Assembly (NCBI RefSeq): GCF_017573545.1
Contig: NZ_JAGEOK010000005.1
Coordinates: 248,001 to 312,000 of the forward strand
DNA: 64,000 nucleotides
Direction: 5' to 3'
Origin: Actinomadura nitritigenes
GTDB taxonomy: Bacteria > Actinomycetota > Actinomycetes > Streptosporangiales > Streptosporangiaceae
Made by a program: the position numbers and the translations under genes. Positions 8,169 through 16,007 of the stretch are shown here, piece by piece. How positions within the stretch are numbered: the stretch's first letter is position 1; each line of letters begins with the position of its first letter. The notes beneath the pieces are model-generated. The model ran no database searches, had not been told where the DNA came from, and saw nothing but the letters and a program-made list of their open reading frames with translations.

Positions 8169-8198
8169 TTGTACAGAGTCCGGATAAACCTCTAGGGT
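8169..8198 (+). promoter_or_regulatory. Promoter of the ROK regulator gene
   Basis: TTGTAC (8169-8174), 18 bp, then TAGGGT (8193-8198), seven bases before the GTG start at 8206, suggesting a leaderless message. A small GGCCG-GAAA-CGGCC hairpin (8150-8163) lies between this and the divergent promoter. Confidence 0.5.
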
Positions 8199-8205
8199 CG
8201 GCACC

Positions 8206-9435
8206 GTGGACGACGCTCCCGGCTCCCTCACCTCGCTGCGCTCGCGCAACCGGCTGCTGGTCATCGATGCCGTCCGGCGGCACGGCCGGATCAGCAGGGT
8301 CGACATCGCCCGGGCGACCGGCCTGTCCCGGACCACCGTCTCCGGCCTCGTCACCGCGCTCCTCGCCGAGGGCGTCCTGACCGAGTCGGCCGACGGAGCG
8401 GTCCCCTCGACGGCCCGGGGAGGTCGTCCCGCGACCCCGCTCACGCTCAATCCCGAGGGCGGCGGGCTGCTCGGCGTGCACCTGCGCCACACCGACGTCC
8501 GCGTGCTGCTGGCCGACCTGTCCGGCGGCGTCCTGGGCGAGCACCACCGCGAGATCGACGTCGACCACCGTCCGGACGAGGCCCTCGAGTTCATCGCGGA
8601 CACCGCCCTCGACCTGGTCGCGACCGTGGGACGGGACGCCGGGCGCATCTTCGGCATGGGCGTCGCGGTGTCGGCGCCCGTCCAGTCGCGCTCCCACACA
8701 CTGAGCCTGCCGTCCATGCTGTCCGGCTGGACCGACGCCGACATCGCGGCGCATCTGAACAGGCGCATCGGCCTGCCGGTGCACGTGGGGAACGACGCCA
8801 ACCTGGGCGCCCTCGCCGAATGGACCTTCGGCGCCGGACGCGGCGTGGACGACCTGATCTACATCATGCTGTCGGACGGCGTGGGCGCCGGGCTGATCCT
8901 GGACGGCCGCTCGTACCAGGGCGCCACCGGGACGGCGGGCGAGCTCGGCCACATCGCCGTGGTCGACGGCGGCTACGTCTGCCGCTGCGGGAACCGGGGC
9001 TGCCTGGAGACCGCCGTGGGGGCGCAGGCGCTCACCGCCGCCTTCTCCCGCACGCGAGGTCCGGACACCACGATCACCGACGTGGTGGCCCTGCTCGCCG
9101 CCGACGATCCGGGAGCCCGGCGGGTGGTCACCGACGCCGGCCGCATGGTCGGCCGGGCGCTCGCGGGCATCTGCGCGATGCTCGAACCACGGATGGTCGT
9201 CGTCGGCGGGCAGGTCGCCGCGCTCGGCCGTCCCCTGCTCGACGGGATCCGCGAAGTCCTGGGCGACCGCCTCCCCCCGGCGATCAACCAGGGCATCACC
9301 GTCACCGGGAGCGTTCTCGGCGACCGCGCCGAGGTGTTCGGGGCGATCGTCCTCGCGACCCGTCAGACGTCCGCCCGCCTGCTGGCGCCGCACTTCGACC
9401 GCACACCCCCGGATGCCGGGAGCGGGCGCGGGTGA
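8206..9435 (+). CDS. ROK-family transcriptional regulator (NagC/XylR type)
   Basis: A 409-residue ROK repressor. Residues about 15-65 form the MarR-like winged helix (SRVDIARATGLSRTTVSGLV). The rest is the ROK sugar-kinase fold, with HVGNDANLGALAEW, a GTAGELGHIAV segment and the zinc motif CRCGNRGCLE near residue 265. Such proteins bind a sugar and release DNA, usually next to the sugar transporter they control. Here that would be the divergent XylF-like lipoprotein gene 148 bp away. The GTG start is weakly supported by an AGGG, and the -10 lies seven bases upstream, so the message may lack a leader. The effector sugar is unknown; a pentose would fit the neighbour. Confidence 0.9.
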   Translation: MDDAPGSLTSLRSRNRLLVIDAVRRHGRISRVDIARATGLSRTTVSGLVTALLAEGVLTESADGAVPSTARGGRPATPLTLNPEGGGLLGVHLRHTDVRVLLADLSGGVLGEHHREIDVDHRPDEALEFIADTALDLVATVGRDAGRIFGMGVAVSAPVQSRSHTLSLPSMLSGWTDADIAAHLNRRIGLPVHVGNDANLGALAEWTFGAGRGVDDLIYIMLSDGVGAGLILDGRSYQGATGTAGELGHIAVVDGGYVCRCGNRGCLETAVGAQALTAAFSRTRGPDTTITDVVALLAADDPGARRVVTDAGRMVGRALAGICAMLEPRMVVVGGQVAALGRPLLDGIREVLGDRLPPAINQGITVTGSVLGDRAEVFGAIVLATRQTSARLLAPHFDRTPPDAGSGRG

Positions 9436-9466
9436 GGACGTAGGCCGCCTTCCGCGGTCGGGCATG

Positions 9467-9519
9467 GCAGCGGCCAGGCCGGCGAGGATCGAGGGGGGAC
9501 TCGCGGGCCTGGCCGCTGC
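9467..9519 (+). terminator. Very long hairpin after the ROK gene
   Basis: A perfect 14-bp stem pairs 9467-9480 with 9506-9519. Inside it GCGAG (9482-9486) pairs with CTCGC (9500-9504), with one G/G mismatch between the two parts. It starts 32 bp after the ROK stop and lies between converging genes. Confidence 0.7.
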
Positions 9520-9603
9520 GCTGACGCTGAGCGAGACTCTCTTCCTCCTGCCGTTTCCTCCCTTCCGTCGCCGTGCGTTGCTGCGGGTCCGCCGTCGAGT
9601 GCG

Positions 9604-9954
9604 TCATGGCCGGGCCGTCGCGGGAGCCGGCCTCCAGGTTGCGGCGGAACCACCGATGCGAAGCGGGCTTGTGCGCGGCGGAGGTGAGCGCTGCCGCCGG
9701 ATCCCTCTGCCGGCGGCGGTCGGGCCCCTGTCCGAGAGACGCTCAGGGACCATCGGCACGAGATATCGCCACGGCCGCCCGGTCGGCGGAGTGTCCGGAG
9801 GAGCGGGCGGCCCGGGCCGGGCGGGCGGCGTGCCGTAGTTCGCCGCGACCAAGGCGTCGAACTCGTCCCGCAGCCACTGCTCGTCGGCGTAGACCAGCTC
9901 CGCGAACTCGCGGACGTCCCGCCGCGGCGCCCACGTCCGGGCCATGCCCCGCAT
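9604..9954 (-). CDS. Small hypothetical protein
   Basis: A 116-residue protein of unknown function. The first 40 residues are protein-like: an aspartate/glutamate-rich segment (RREVREFAEL-type helix, then DEQWLRDEFDALVAANYG) of a kind I have seen in short actinobacterial hypothetical proteins. The rest is Pro- and Arg-rich with little predicted structure. The start is well supported by GGGAGG eight bases before the ATG at 9954. A possible promoter (TTGACA-N18-TATGGA, minus strand 10013-10042) lies about 60 bp upstream. The gene could be real only in its first half, since the tail looks like low-complexity GC-rich sequence. Confidence 0.5.
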   Translation of the reverse strand: MRGMARTWAPRRDVREFAELVYADEQWLRDEFDALVAANYGTPPARPGPPAPPDTPPTGRPWRYLVPMVPERLSDRGPTAAGRGIRRQRSPPPRTSPLRIGGSAATWRPAPATARP

Positions 9955-10334
9955 CTCGATCGCCTCCCGGAGCCTCTACCAGCGTCACCAGGCCAACGAC
10001 CGATTCAACATCTCCATACCTAGAGTTACAGGAACATGTCAAGCAGCGTCCGGACACGCCCCCGGAGACCTTTCGAGCGGCGGTGACCGGCCGCGCCGGT
10101 CCGGCCGGCGAAGCGCTTTGCAGCTCGGCGCTCGCACCAGCAACTCATCTGGTTGACCTGGCCGAACAGGCGCTCTGCGGCTAGAACCTGACCTGGAGGA
10201 CGGGTGGGCGCTCACACCGGTGTTTGACGACCGCGGCGGCGCGGTACTTACAATTTCAGTTGCAGGGTTCTTCCTGTGAGGCAGTGGTAGTCCCGGGGTG
10301 TGGAGGTCCCGGGGATCTTCGGAGGTGAGCAAGG
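9955..10334. other. Divergent promoter region, hypothetical gene / small heat-shock gene
   Basis: These 380 bp contain the GGGAGG ribosome site and candidate promoter (10013-10042, -35 TTGACA) of the minus-strand hypothetical gene, and the unusual promoter of the HSP20 gene at 10224-10254. The part from 10043 to 10223 shows no gene that I can support. Confidence 0.5.
10224..10254 (+). promoter_or_regulatory. MerR-type promoter of the HSP20 gene
   Basis: TTGACG (10224-10229) and TACAAT (10249-10254) are 19 bp apart, longer than the optimal 17. The spacer contains a perfect dyad, ACCGCG (10230-10235) and CGCGGT (10240-10245) around GCGG. An over-long spacer with a centred inverted repeat is the hallmark of promoters activated by MerR-family proteins. 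Confidence 0.6.
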
Positions 10335-10835
10335 ATGCTGCTGACGTCGATCGATCCGTTCGTGCAGGAGTTCGAGCGTCAGTTCGACCGTGCGGTCCGG
10401 CAGGCGGGGCTGGGCGGTCGCGGGGACGGTGCGGGCATGCCGATGGACGGGATCCGCCGCGCCGACGATGTGGTGCTGCGGTTCGACCTGCCCGGTATCG
10501 ACCCGGGCTCGATCGAGGTCACCGTGGACCGCGGCGTGCTGACCGTCACCGCGCGCCGCGAGGAGGAGTTCGGCGACAACGAGCGGGTGTTCGTCCGCGA
10601 GCGCACGATGGGCGCCTTCACCCGCCGCGTCTACCTGTCGGAGCACCTGGACGCCGACGCCATCGAAGCCGCCTACAACAACGGCGTCCTGGCCGTCCGC
10701 ATCCCCGTCCTGGAACAGGCCAGGCCCCGCAAGGTCGCCGTCCAGCACACCGGCGACCAGAACGGACTTTCGGCCGGACATCCCGAAGCTTCGTCGTGCG
10801 AACAAAACACGTGGTCCAGGAAACCGCACGGTTGA
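10335..10835 (+). CDS. Small heat-shock protein, HSP20/alpha-crystallin family
   Basis: A 166-residue HSP20 chaperone. The alpha-crystallin domain spans about residues 38-130, with VVLRFDLPGIDPGSIEVTV, GVLTVTARREEE, GAFTRRVYL and the A-x-x-x-NGVL motif (AAYNNGVLAVRIP). Such proteins form large oligomers that hold unfolding proteins in a refoldable state. The ATG has GGAGGTG eight bases upstream. The C-terminal 30 residues after the domain are polar and not conserved in the family. Its promoter has a 19-bp spacer with an internal dyad, unlike the HspR/HAIR or RheA-type control usual for actinobacterial HSP20 genes, so its regulation deserves testing. Confidence 0.93.
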   Translation: MLLTSIDPFVQEFERQFDRAVRQAGLGGRGDGAGMPMDGIRRADDVVLRFDLPGIDPGSIEVTVDRGVLTVTARREEEFGDNERVFVRERTMGAFTRRVYLSEHLDADAIEAAYNNGVLAVRIPVLEQARPRKVAVQHTGDQNGLSAGHPEASSCEQNTWSRKPHG

Positions 10836-10944
10836 AGTTCCTTCTGACGGGCATATCCACAACCCCTTTAGCCGCCCCGAACCCCCGAACGCCCCTTGGC
10901 CATCACCTCCTCCGATGGCCCGCGCATGTACAGGAGATGACAGG

Positions 10945-11298
10945 TTGTCCCCCCTCGCCGAACAGGTCGGAGACGTTCCCGCTTTCGGATACGGACGCTG
11001 GCGGGAGCCATTGCGCACCCGGCGCGACCGCGACGCCGAGACCATTCGGACGATCCTCCGCAAGGCCGGACGCCCCGAGTTCTGCCACCCCGGCGACGGG
11101 TTCTTCGTCGACGGCGGCCGCGACGGCGAGCCCTTCCTGGTCGCCTGCGCCTCCCGCGCCCGCCGCCGCACCCTCAGCCCCTTCGCCGAGCTCGCCGCCT
11201 ACACCACCGCGCTCATCGCCGCGGGAATGCACGTCGAGCCCCAGACCGGCCCCGACGCCAGCCCGCTGGTCCTGCAGGTCCAATTTCCCGAAACCTGA
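10945..11298 (+). CDS. Hypothetical protein
   Basis: A 117-residue soluble protein I do not recognise. It has no signal peptide, membrane segment or repeat. It contains an Arg-rich N-terminal helix (RWREPLRTRRDRDAETI), a short PGDGFFVDGGRDGEPF turn region and a helix with LAAYTTALIAAGMHVE. The TTG start is chosen because AGGAG sits at a proper distance; an ATG 30 bases further up (10915) has no ribosome site. It follows the HSP20 gene by 109 bp on the same strand, and co-transcription is possible but not shown. Confidence 0.6.
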   Translation: MSPLAEQVGDVPAFGYGRWREPLRTRRDRDAETIRTILRKAGRPEFCHPGDGFFVDGGRDGEPFLVACASRARRRTLSPFAELAAYTTALIAAGMHVEPQTGPDASPLVLQVQFPET

Positions 11299-11402
11299 TC
11301 AGGAGATCGCAGCCGGCCGTTCCCGGGCGAGACGATCCTGAAAACGCACCTGGTGCACATCCCCGCCATTAGGGGCGCGGATTTCCGCACCGGGTGCCGT
11401 GT

Positions 11403-12521
11403 TCAGCGGAAGACGCCGGTGTGGCCGAGGGAGTAGCGGCCCGGCTGGGGATACACGCACAGGCCGTGGGGTCCGTCGCCGACGCGGACGCGGCGGATCA
11501 GCCGGCCGGTGGAAGTGGAGATCGCGTAGACCTCGGAGTTGTAGCGGCCCGAGAGCCACAGCACCTTCCCGTCCGCCGAGATCCCGCCCATGTCCGGTGA
11601 GCCGCCGCCGGGCAGCCGCCAGCGGCGTACGACCCGGCCGGTCTTGAACGAGATGAGCGAGATGGTGCCCTCGCCGCGGTTGGTGACGTAGAGGGTCGTC
11701 GAGTCGCGGCTCACGTACAGGCCGTGGGCGCCCTTGCCGGTCGGGATGAAGCCGGTCTTGCGGAAGGTCGCGGCGTCGATCGTCCAGACGCCGTTCGAGG
11801 CCATGTCGGCGATGTAGAAGGTCTTCCCGTCCGGGGACGTCTTCACGTCCTGCGGCATCGCGTGGTCCGCCAGTTTGACGACGCCCGTGACCCGCTGCCG
11901 CCGGGTGTCGAGGCGCAGGACGTCGCCGGAGAACTCGCAGGCGGTGAGGAAGAAGTCCCCCGACGCCGAGAAGTCGGCGTGGTTGGGGCCGGTGCACGGC
12001 ACGTTCACGCGCTTGCGCACCTGCATCGTGTGGGCGTCCCGGAAGTCGATGCGCTGGAGCCGCTCCGCCATGACGATCGCGAAGCGGCCGTCCGGGGTGA
12101 AGTACATGTTGTAGGGGTCGTCGACCTGGACGGGCTTGCCCGGCGTCCCGGTGCGCGGGTCGATCGGGACGAGGTCGTTGGAGTCGTTGTCGTTGACCCA
12201 GAGCGTCTTCAGGTCCCAGGACGGGACGACGTGCTGCGGCTTGCGGCCGACCTTGAACCGTCCGATCTGCTTGAACGTCTTCTGGTCCAGCACGATCACG
12301 TCGTCGCCCTCGGAGTCGGGGACGTACACCCGCGCCGGCAGGCCGCGCACCGCCGGGCTCAGCAGGCCGGGCCGGTCGTGCTCGTACAGGTCCACGGGCG
12401 ACTTCATCTCGGCGACGGCCTTCTCGGGCGCCTGTTCGCGCGCGCCGCCGGCGGGGCCCTCGGAGGAGCATGCCGCGGCCAGCATCCCTGCGGCGGCCAC
12501 GATCACCCATCGGCGCTTCAT
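11403..12521 (-). CDS. Seven-bladed YVTN/YncE-type beta-propeller lipoprotein
   Basis: A 372-residue exported lipoprotein. The signal ends in a lipobox (LAAACSS, Cys near residue 18) followed by a Gly/Ala linker. Seven repeats of about 42 residues follow, with marks such as VYVPDSEGDDVIV, LWVNDNDSND, YFTPDGRFAIV, TSPDGKTFYIAD, LYVTNRGEGTI and SADGKVLWLSG, typical of YVTN-family seven-bladed propellers. Such surface propellers bind ligands or act as cofactor-independent scaffolds; no catalytic residue is evident. The ATG overlaps the stop of the upstream NodB gene by 4 bp (ATGA), so the two are translationally coupled and probably act together at the cell surface. Confidence 0.83.
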   Translation of the reverse strand: MKRRWVIVAAAGMLAAACSSEGPAGGAREQAPEKAVAEMKSPVDLYEHDRPGLLSPAVRGLPARVYVPDSEGDDVIVLDQKTFKQIGRFKVGRKPQHVVPSWDLKTLWVNDNDSNDLVPIDPRTGTPGKPVQVDDPYNMYFTPDGRFAIVMAERLQRIDFRDAHTMQVRKRVNVPCTGPNHADFSASGDFFLTACEFSGDVLRLDTRRQRVTGVVKLADHAMPQDVKTSPDGKTFYIADMASNGVWTIDAATFRKTGFIPTGKGAHGLYVSRDSTTLYVTNRGEGTISLISFKTGRVVRRWRLPGGGSPDMGGISADGKVLWLSGRYNSEVYAISTSTGRLIRRVRVGDGPHGLCVYPQPGRYSLGHTGVFR

Positions 12522-13294
12522 GTCCCCACCAGCTCCGAAACGGTGACGGGACGCAGGCCACGCCCGCGCAGGCCGTCCAGGATGGACGGCAGCGCCTCGA
12601 CGGTCCCGGCGTGCCCGAGGTGCATGCTCACCACCGAGCCGCCGCGCGCCTCGCCGAGAACTCTGCGGGTGATGGCCGAGGCGCCGGGATCGGTGAAGTC
12701 CAGCGAGTCCACGTCCCAGGACAGGCAGCCCCGATATCCCAGCGCCGCCGCCTGGGCACGCACCCGCGGCGACGCGTGCCGCGCCTGCGACGGCCGGAAC
12801 CAGGCGCCCGGCGTACCGGTCAGTTTCCGCAGCCGCTCGGCGCACTGGGCGATCTCGGCGTACGAGGCCGCCGCGGGCATCGCGTCGATGTCGCGGTGGT
12901 TCTGCGTGTGGTTGCCCAGTTCATGGCCGCCGTCAAGGAACGACCGCGCCATGCGCGGCTCCTCGTCCAGCCACCGCCCGACCGCCATGACGGTGATGTG
13001 CGCACCCGCCGCGTTCACCTCCCGCAGGAGTCGCTGGGCCAGCGCCGGGTCGCCGGACCCGTGGAACGTCAAGGCCACAGCGCGGGCGGTCCGTGCCCCA
13101 TGGACGACCTCGTCCGGCCGGGACCGGACGGGCCGCGCCGCGGCGGAGGCACTCGCGGAACCGCCGGTACTGCGTCTCGTGTCCGCGCCGCGCGGGGAGG
13201 AACCTGCGCCGCATGCGGCGCAGAGCCCCGCGCCGGCCAGCCCGGCCGCCCCCGCCAACACGGTACGTCTCTGAATTGTCACGATGTGTAGCAT
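12518..13294 (-). CDS. Exported polysaccharide deacetylase (NodB family), variant active site
   Basis: A 258-residue protein with a twin-arginine-like signal (QRRTVLAGAAG) and a lipobox-like LCAAC, so probably a Tat-exported lipoprotein. The NodB fold is recognisable: VALTFHGSGDPAL in place of motif 1, GHELGNHTQNH (motif 2, H-T-x-x-H), WFRPSQ (motif 3), a Trp-Asp-Val-Asp segment (motif 4) and a SMHLGH motif 5. Motif 1 is normally TFDDG, and its catalytic/metal Asp pair is replaced here by HG. The enzyme may therefore use a different geometry or act on another ester or amide. The ATG could be 12 bases too early: a TATGCT -10 seven bases before GTG 13282 suggests a leaderless start there. It is coupled to the propeller gene. 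Confidence 0.83.
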   Translation of the reverse strand: MLHIVTIQRRTVLAGAAGLAGAGLCAACGAGSSPRGADTRRSTGGSASASAAARPVRSRPDEVVHGARTARAVALTFHGSGDPALAQRLLREVNAAGAHITVMAVGRWLDEEPRMARSFLDGGHELGNHTQNHRDIDAMPAAASYAEIAQCAERLRKLTGTPGAWFRPSQARHASPRVRAQAAALGYRGCLSWDVDSLDFTDPGASAITRRVLGEARGGSVVSMHLGHAGTVEALPSILDGLRGRGLRPVTVSELVGT

Positions 13295-13446
13295 AGGTTC
13301 GGCTGCACCGCACCAAGGTCAACCGTTTCGGCGAGATCCGGCAAGAGTTGGCGAAATCCCCCACCCCTCGCCGCCTCGACGGCCAACGCCTTCCCAGGTG
13401 CGGAGGCCGGTGCGGCGGGGGCAGGGGCCGGCCGGTGGCGCGGTGG

Positions 13447-14553
13447 TCACCAGTCGATCCCGGCCGCCACCGGCCGGTGGTCGCTGCCGGTCGCGGGCAG
13501 GACCCGCGAGTTCTCCGGTTTCATGCCCCTGACCAGGATCTGATCGATCCGCACCATCGGGAACTCCGCCGGCCAGCTGAAGCCGAAGCCGTCCCCGGCC
13601 ACGTCCTGGACCGAGCGCATCCGCGAGGTGAGGGCGTCGAAGGCGCGGTCGTCGGTGGTGCCGTTCAGGTCGCCGAGCAGCACCACCCGCCGGTTCGGCT
13701 CGGCGGCGATGGCCTTGCCCAGCGCCTGCGCGTTCCTGTCCCGCGAGACCGTCCAGAAGCCCGCCCTGGGATTCACGCGTGCGGACCCCAGGTGGGCGAC
13801 GTAGACCGCCAGCGGCCCGTGGTCCGTCGTCACCGTTGCGCGCAGCGCCCGGTTGTAGGCCAGCTTGACCCGGGCCGGCTTGGTGGCCGCCAGGGGGCCG
13901 TAGTCCGTCTCGATCTCGACCGGCCGGATGTCCGACAGCGGCAGCTTGCTCCACAACCCGACCGTGCCCTGCACCGTGTGGTACGGATACGCCTGCGCCA
14001 GTTCCTTCTCGTAGATCCCCTTGGCCTGCGCGGTCAGCTCTTCAAGCGCCAGCACCTTCGCGCCGGTGGCGGCCAGGTCGCGGGCGGTGCCGGCGGGATC
14101 GGGGTTGTCGGCGCCGACGTTCTGGCTGGCCACGGTGAGGTCGCCGCCCGGATGGGACTTGTCGCCGAGCATGCCGCCGAAGAGGGTGAGCCACGCCGCG
14201 ACCGGCACCAGCAGCGCGATCGTCGCGGAGGCCGAGCGGCGCCACAGCGCCAGGGCCAGCAGCACCGGGACGAACAGGCCGAGCCACGGCAGGACCGTCT
14301 CCACCAGGCTGCCGAGGTTCCCGATCCGGTTGGGGATCTCCGCGTGCAGCAGCATGACCAGGCCGAGCAGCAGCGCCAGTGCCGCGAGGACCGGGCCGCG
14401 CCTCCACGGCTCCGGCCGGGAGGCGGCGCGGATCGCCCGGCGGACGCCGTCGCGCCGGGCACCGGAGCCGGTGTCAGGGGCGCCGGCGCCGCCCTGGTCG
14501 GTCTCCGCCGCGTCGACCTGCGCCATCGTCCGTCCTCGTTCGCTGTCGGTCAC
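13447..14553 (-). CDS. Membrane-anchored endonuclease/exonuclease/phosphatase (EEP) family protein
   Basis: A 368-residue EEP-superfamily hydrolase with three N-terminal hydrophobic helices (about residues 40-120). The catalytic domain follows, with the motifs in order: ASQNVGADN, LALEELTAQ, YVAHLGS, LLGDLNGT, RIDQILV and GSDHRPV. These supply the metal-binding Asn, Glu, Asp-Asn and His residues, so the enzyme should cleave a phosphodiester or phosphomonoester on the outer face of the membrane. Substrates in this branch range from lipids to nucleic acids and cannot be chosen here. The GTG start overlaps the stop of the VanY gene by 4 bp (GTGA), which makes the two coupled. Confidence 0.82.
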   Translation of the reverse strand: MTDSERGRTMAQVDAAETDQGGAGAPDTGSGARRDGVRRAIRAASRPEPWRRGPVLAALALLLGLVMLLHAEIPNRIGNLGSLVETVLPWLGLFVPVLLALALWRRSASATIALLVPVAAWLTLFGGMLGDKSHPGGDLTVASQNVGADNPDPAGTARDLAATGAKVLALEELTAQAKGIYEKELAQAYPYHTVQGTVGLWSKLPLSDIRPVEIETDYGPLAATKPARVKLAYNRALRATVTTDHGPLAVYVAHLGSARVNPRAGFWTVSRDRNAQALGKAIAAEPNRRVVLLGDLNGTTDDRAFDALTSRMRSVQDVAGDGFGFSWPAEFPMVRIDQILVRGMKPENSRVLPATGSDHRPVAAGIDW

Positions 14554-15224
14554 TGCTTCATCCTCGGGTCTTGGGTGGGGTCGGCGTACATGTGGGGGCA
14601 GCCACGATCGATCGCGCTGGTGCGCAGTTCGTAGTGCCAGGGTTCGTTGCGGTAGATCTGGCACAGCCCGTATCCGGCACCGTGCCGGGAAAGCCACGCC
14701 GTCGCGTCGGAACGGCCGAGGTCGACCGCGTCTCCCGACACGTGGAGGGACGTCGCGGCGGTGGCCACCCAGCGGGAGGCCGCGTCCTCCGACCCGTACC
14801 GGGCGATCGCCTGGCGAAGAAGCTGATCTTGGTACCCCGGGGAGCGCCAGCCGCTGTTGACGTAGAACGTGACGCCGTCGTGCGCGGCGTCCGTCGCGGC
14901 CCTGCGGAGGGCTTCGAGCAGGGCCGGACGGAGGTTGGCCACGGCCGGAATCCCGTCGTCGAAGACCGTCACGCCGTCGGGGACGAGGCCGTCGGCCTTA
15001 CCGAGGGCACCATGGTGCGCACTGCGAGGAGCCTTCGAGGCCCGCGCGGAGGACGAGGGCGGTGCCGGTGAGGACGGCCTCGACGAGGGCGAGGAGGACG
15101 AGGAGTCCCGCGCCCGGTGGCCGAGGGTCGCGGCGATCGCCGCGATGACGACGATCAGGCCGATGACAAGGAGCCGGCGAATCCGGCGGGTCGCTCCTCG
15201 TGCGGATGGCGGGTTCGCGGTCAT
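14550..15224 (-). CDS. VanY-type D-alanyl-D-alanine carboxypeptidase
   Basis: A 224-residue membrane-anchored zinc carboxypeptidase of the VanY/M15 family. One N-terminal transmembrane helix (LLVIGLIVVIAAIAATL) is followed by a Ser/Pro-rich linker and the catalytic domain. The motifs are NSGWRSPGYQ, SLHVSGDAVDLG (the SxHxxGxAxD zinc site) and EPWHYEL (the EPWHxE site). It would trim the terminal D-Ala of peptidoglycan stem peptides outside the cell. It is the first gene of a coupled pair with the EEP gene, and is divergent from an OmpR-type response regulator and sensor kinase across an 87-bp gap. That arrangement recalls VanRS-VanY logic, but no VanHAX genes are present. The ATG follows the Arg-rich reading well. 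Confidence 0.87.
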   Translation of the reverse strand: MTANPPSARGATRRIRRLLVIGLIVVIAAIAATLGHRARDSSSSSPSSRPSSPAPPSSSARASKAPRSAHHGALGKADGLVPDGVTVFDDGIPAVANLRPALLEALRRAATDAAHDGVTFYVNSGWRSPGYQDQLLRQAIARYGSEDAASRWVATAATSLHVSGDAVDLGRSDATAWLSRHGAGYGLCQIYRNEPWHYELRTSAIDRGCPHMYADPTQDPRMKQ

Positions 15225-15311
15225 GCCGCAAGTCAACGCAGGCCGGTGTTGCCGGCGTGTATGCGGTTTTCGATATGCCGACGATACGCGGCGGTTCGTA
15301 GCATCGTGAGC

Positions 15312-16007
15312 ATGCGTGTGCTGATCCTCGAGGACGAGCCCTACATGGCAGAAGCCATCCGCGATGGCCTGCGCCTGGAGGCGATCGCGGCGGACATCGC
15401 GGGGGACGGCGACACCGCTCTGGGGCTGCTGGGGATCAACGCCTACGACATCGCCGTCCTCGACCGCGACGTCCCCGGACCGTCCGGTGACGAGATCGCC
15501 GAACGCATCGTCGCCTCCGGCAGCGGCATGCCGATCATCATGCTCACCGCCGCCGACCGCCTCGACGACAAGGCCTCGGGGTTCGAGCTCGGCGCCGACG
15601 ACTACCTCACCAAGCCGTTCGAGCTGCAGGAGCTCGTGCTCCGCCTGAGGGCGCTCGACCGCAGACGGGCCTACAGCAGGCCACCGGTGCGGGAGATCGC
15701 GGGTCTGCGGCTCGACCCGTTCCGCCGCGAGGTCTACCGGGACGGCCGCTACGTCGCGCTGACCAGGAAGCAGTTCGCCGTGCTCGACGTCCTCGTCGCC
15801 GCCGAAGGGGGCGTCGTCAGCGCCGAGGAGCTCCTGGAGCGGGCGTGGGACGAGAACGCCGACCCGTTCACCAACGCGGTGCGGATCACCGTCTCGGCAC
15901 TGCGCAAACGGCTCGGCGAGCCATGGATCATCGCGACCGTGCCGGGCGTCGGCTACCGCATCGACACGCAAGCGGAGGCCGGAAACGAGGGAGGGGACCA
16001 TGGATAG
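15312..16007 (+). CDS. OmpR/PhoB-family response regulator
   Basis: A 231-residue regulator. The receiver domain covers residues 1-115, with acidic pocket EDE at 7-9, phospho-acceptor Asp in VLDRD near residue 51, and Lys in YLTKPFE near 99. The winged-helix DNA-binding domain follows, with LTRKQFAVLDVL and the VRITVSALRKRLG recognition-helix region. It probably receives phosphate from the kinase encoded immediately downstream (8-bp overlap) and may act on the divergent VanY/EEP operon. The ATG at 15312 has no ribosome site; TAGCAT ends seven bases earlier, which suggests a leaderless start. A GTG six bases up is the alternative. Confidence 0.93.
   Translation: MRVLILEDEPYMAEAIRDGLRLEAIAADIAGDGDTALGLLGINAYDIAVLDRDVPGPSGDEIAERIVASGSGMPIIMLTAADRLDDKASGFELGADDYLTKPFELQELVLRLRALDRRRAYSRPPVREIAGLRLDPFRREVYRDGRYVALTRKQFAVLDVLVAAEGGVVSAEELLERAWDENADPFTNAVRITVSALRKRLGEPWIIATVPGVGYRIDTQAEAGNEGGDHG

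Noticed and set aside
10043-10334. HAIR (HspR), CIRCE or RheA operator before the HSP20 gene
   Set aside because: None of the known inverted repeats for these regulators is present.
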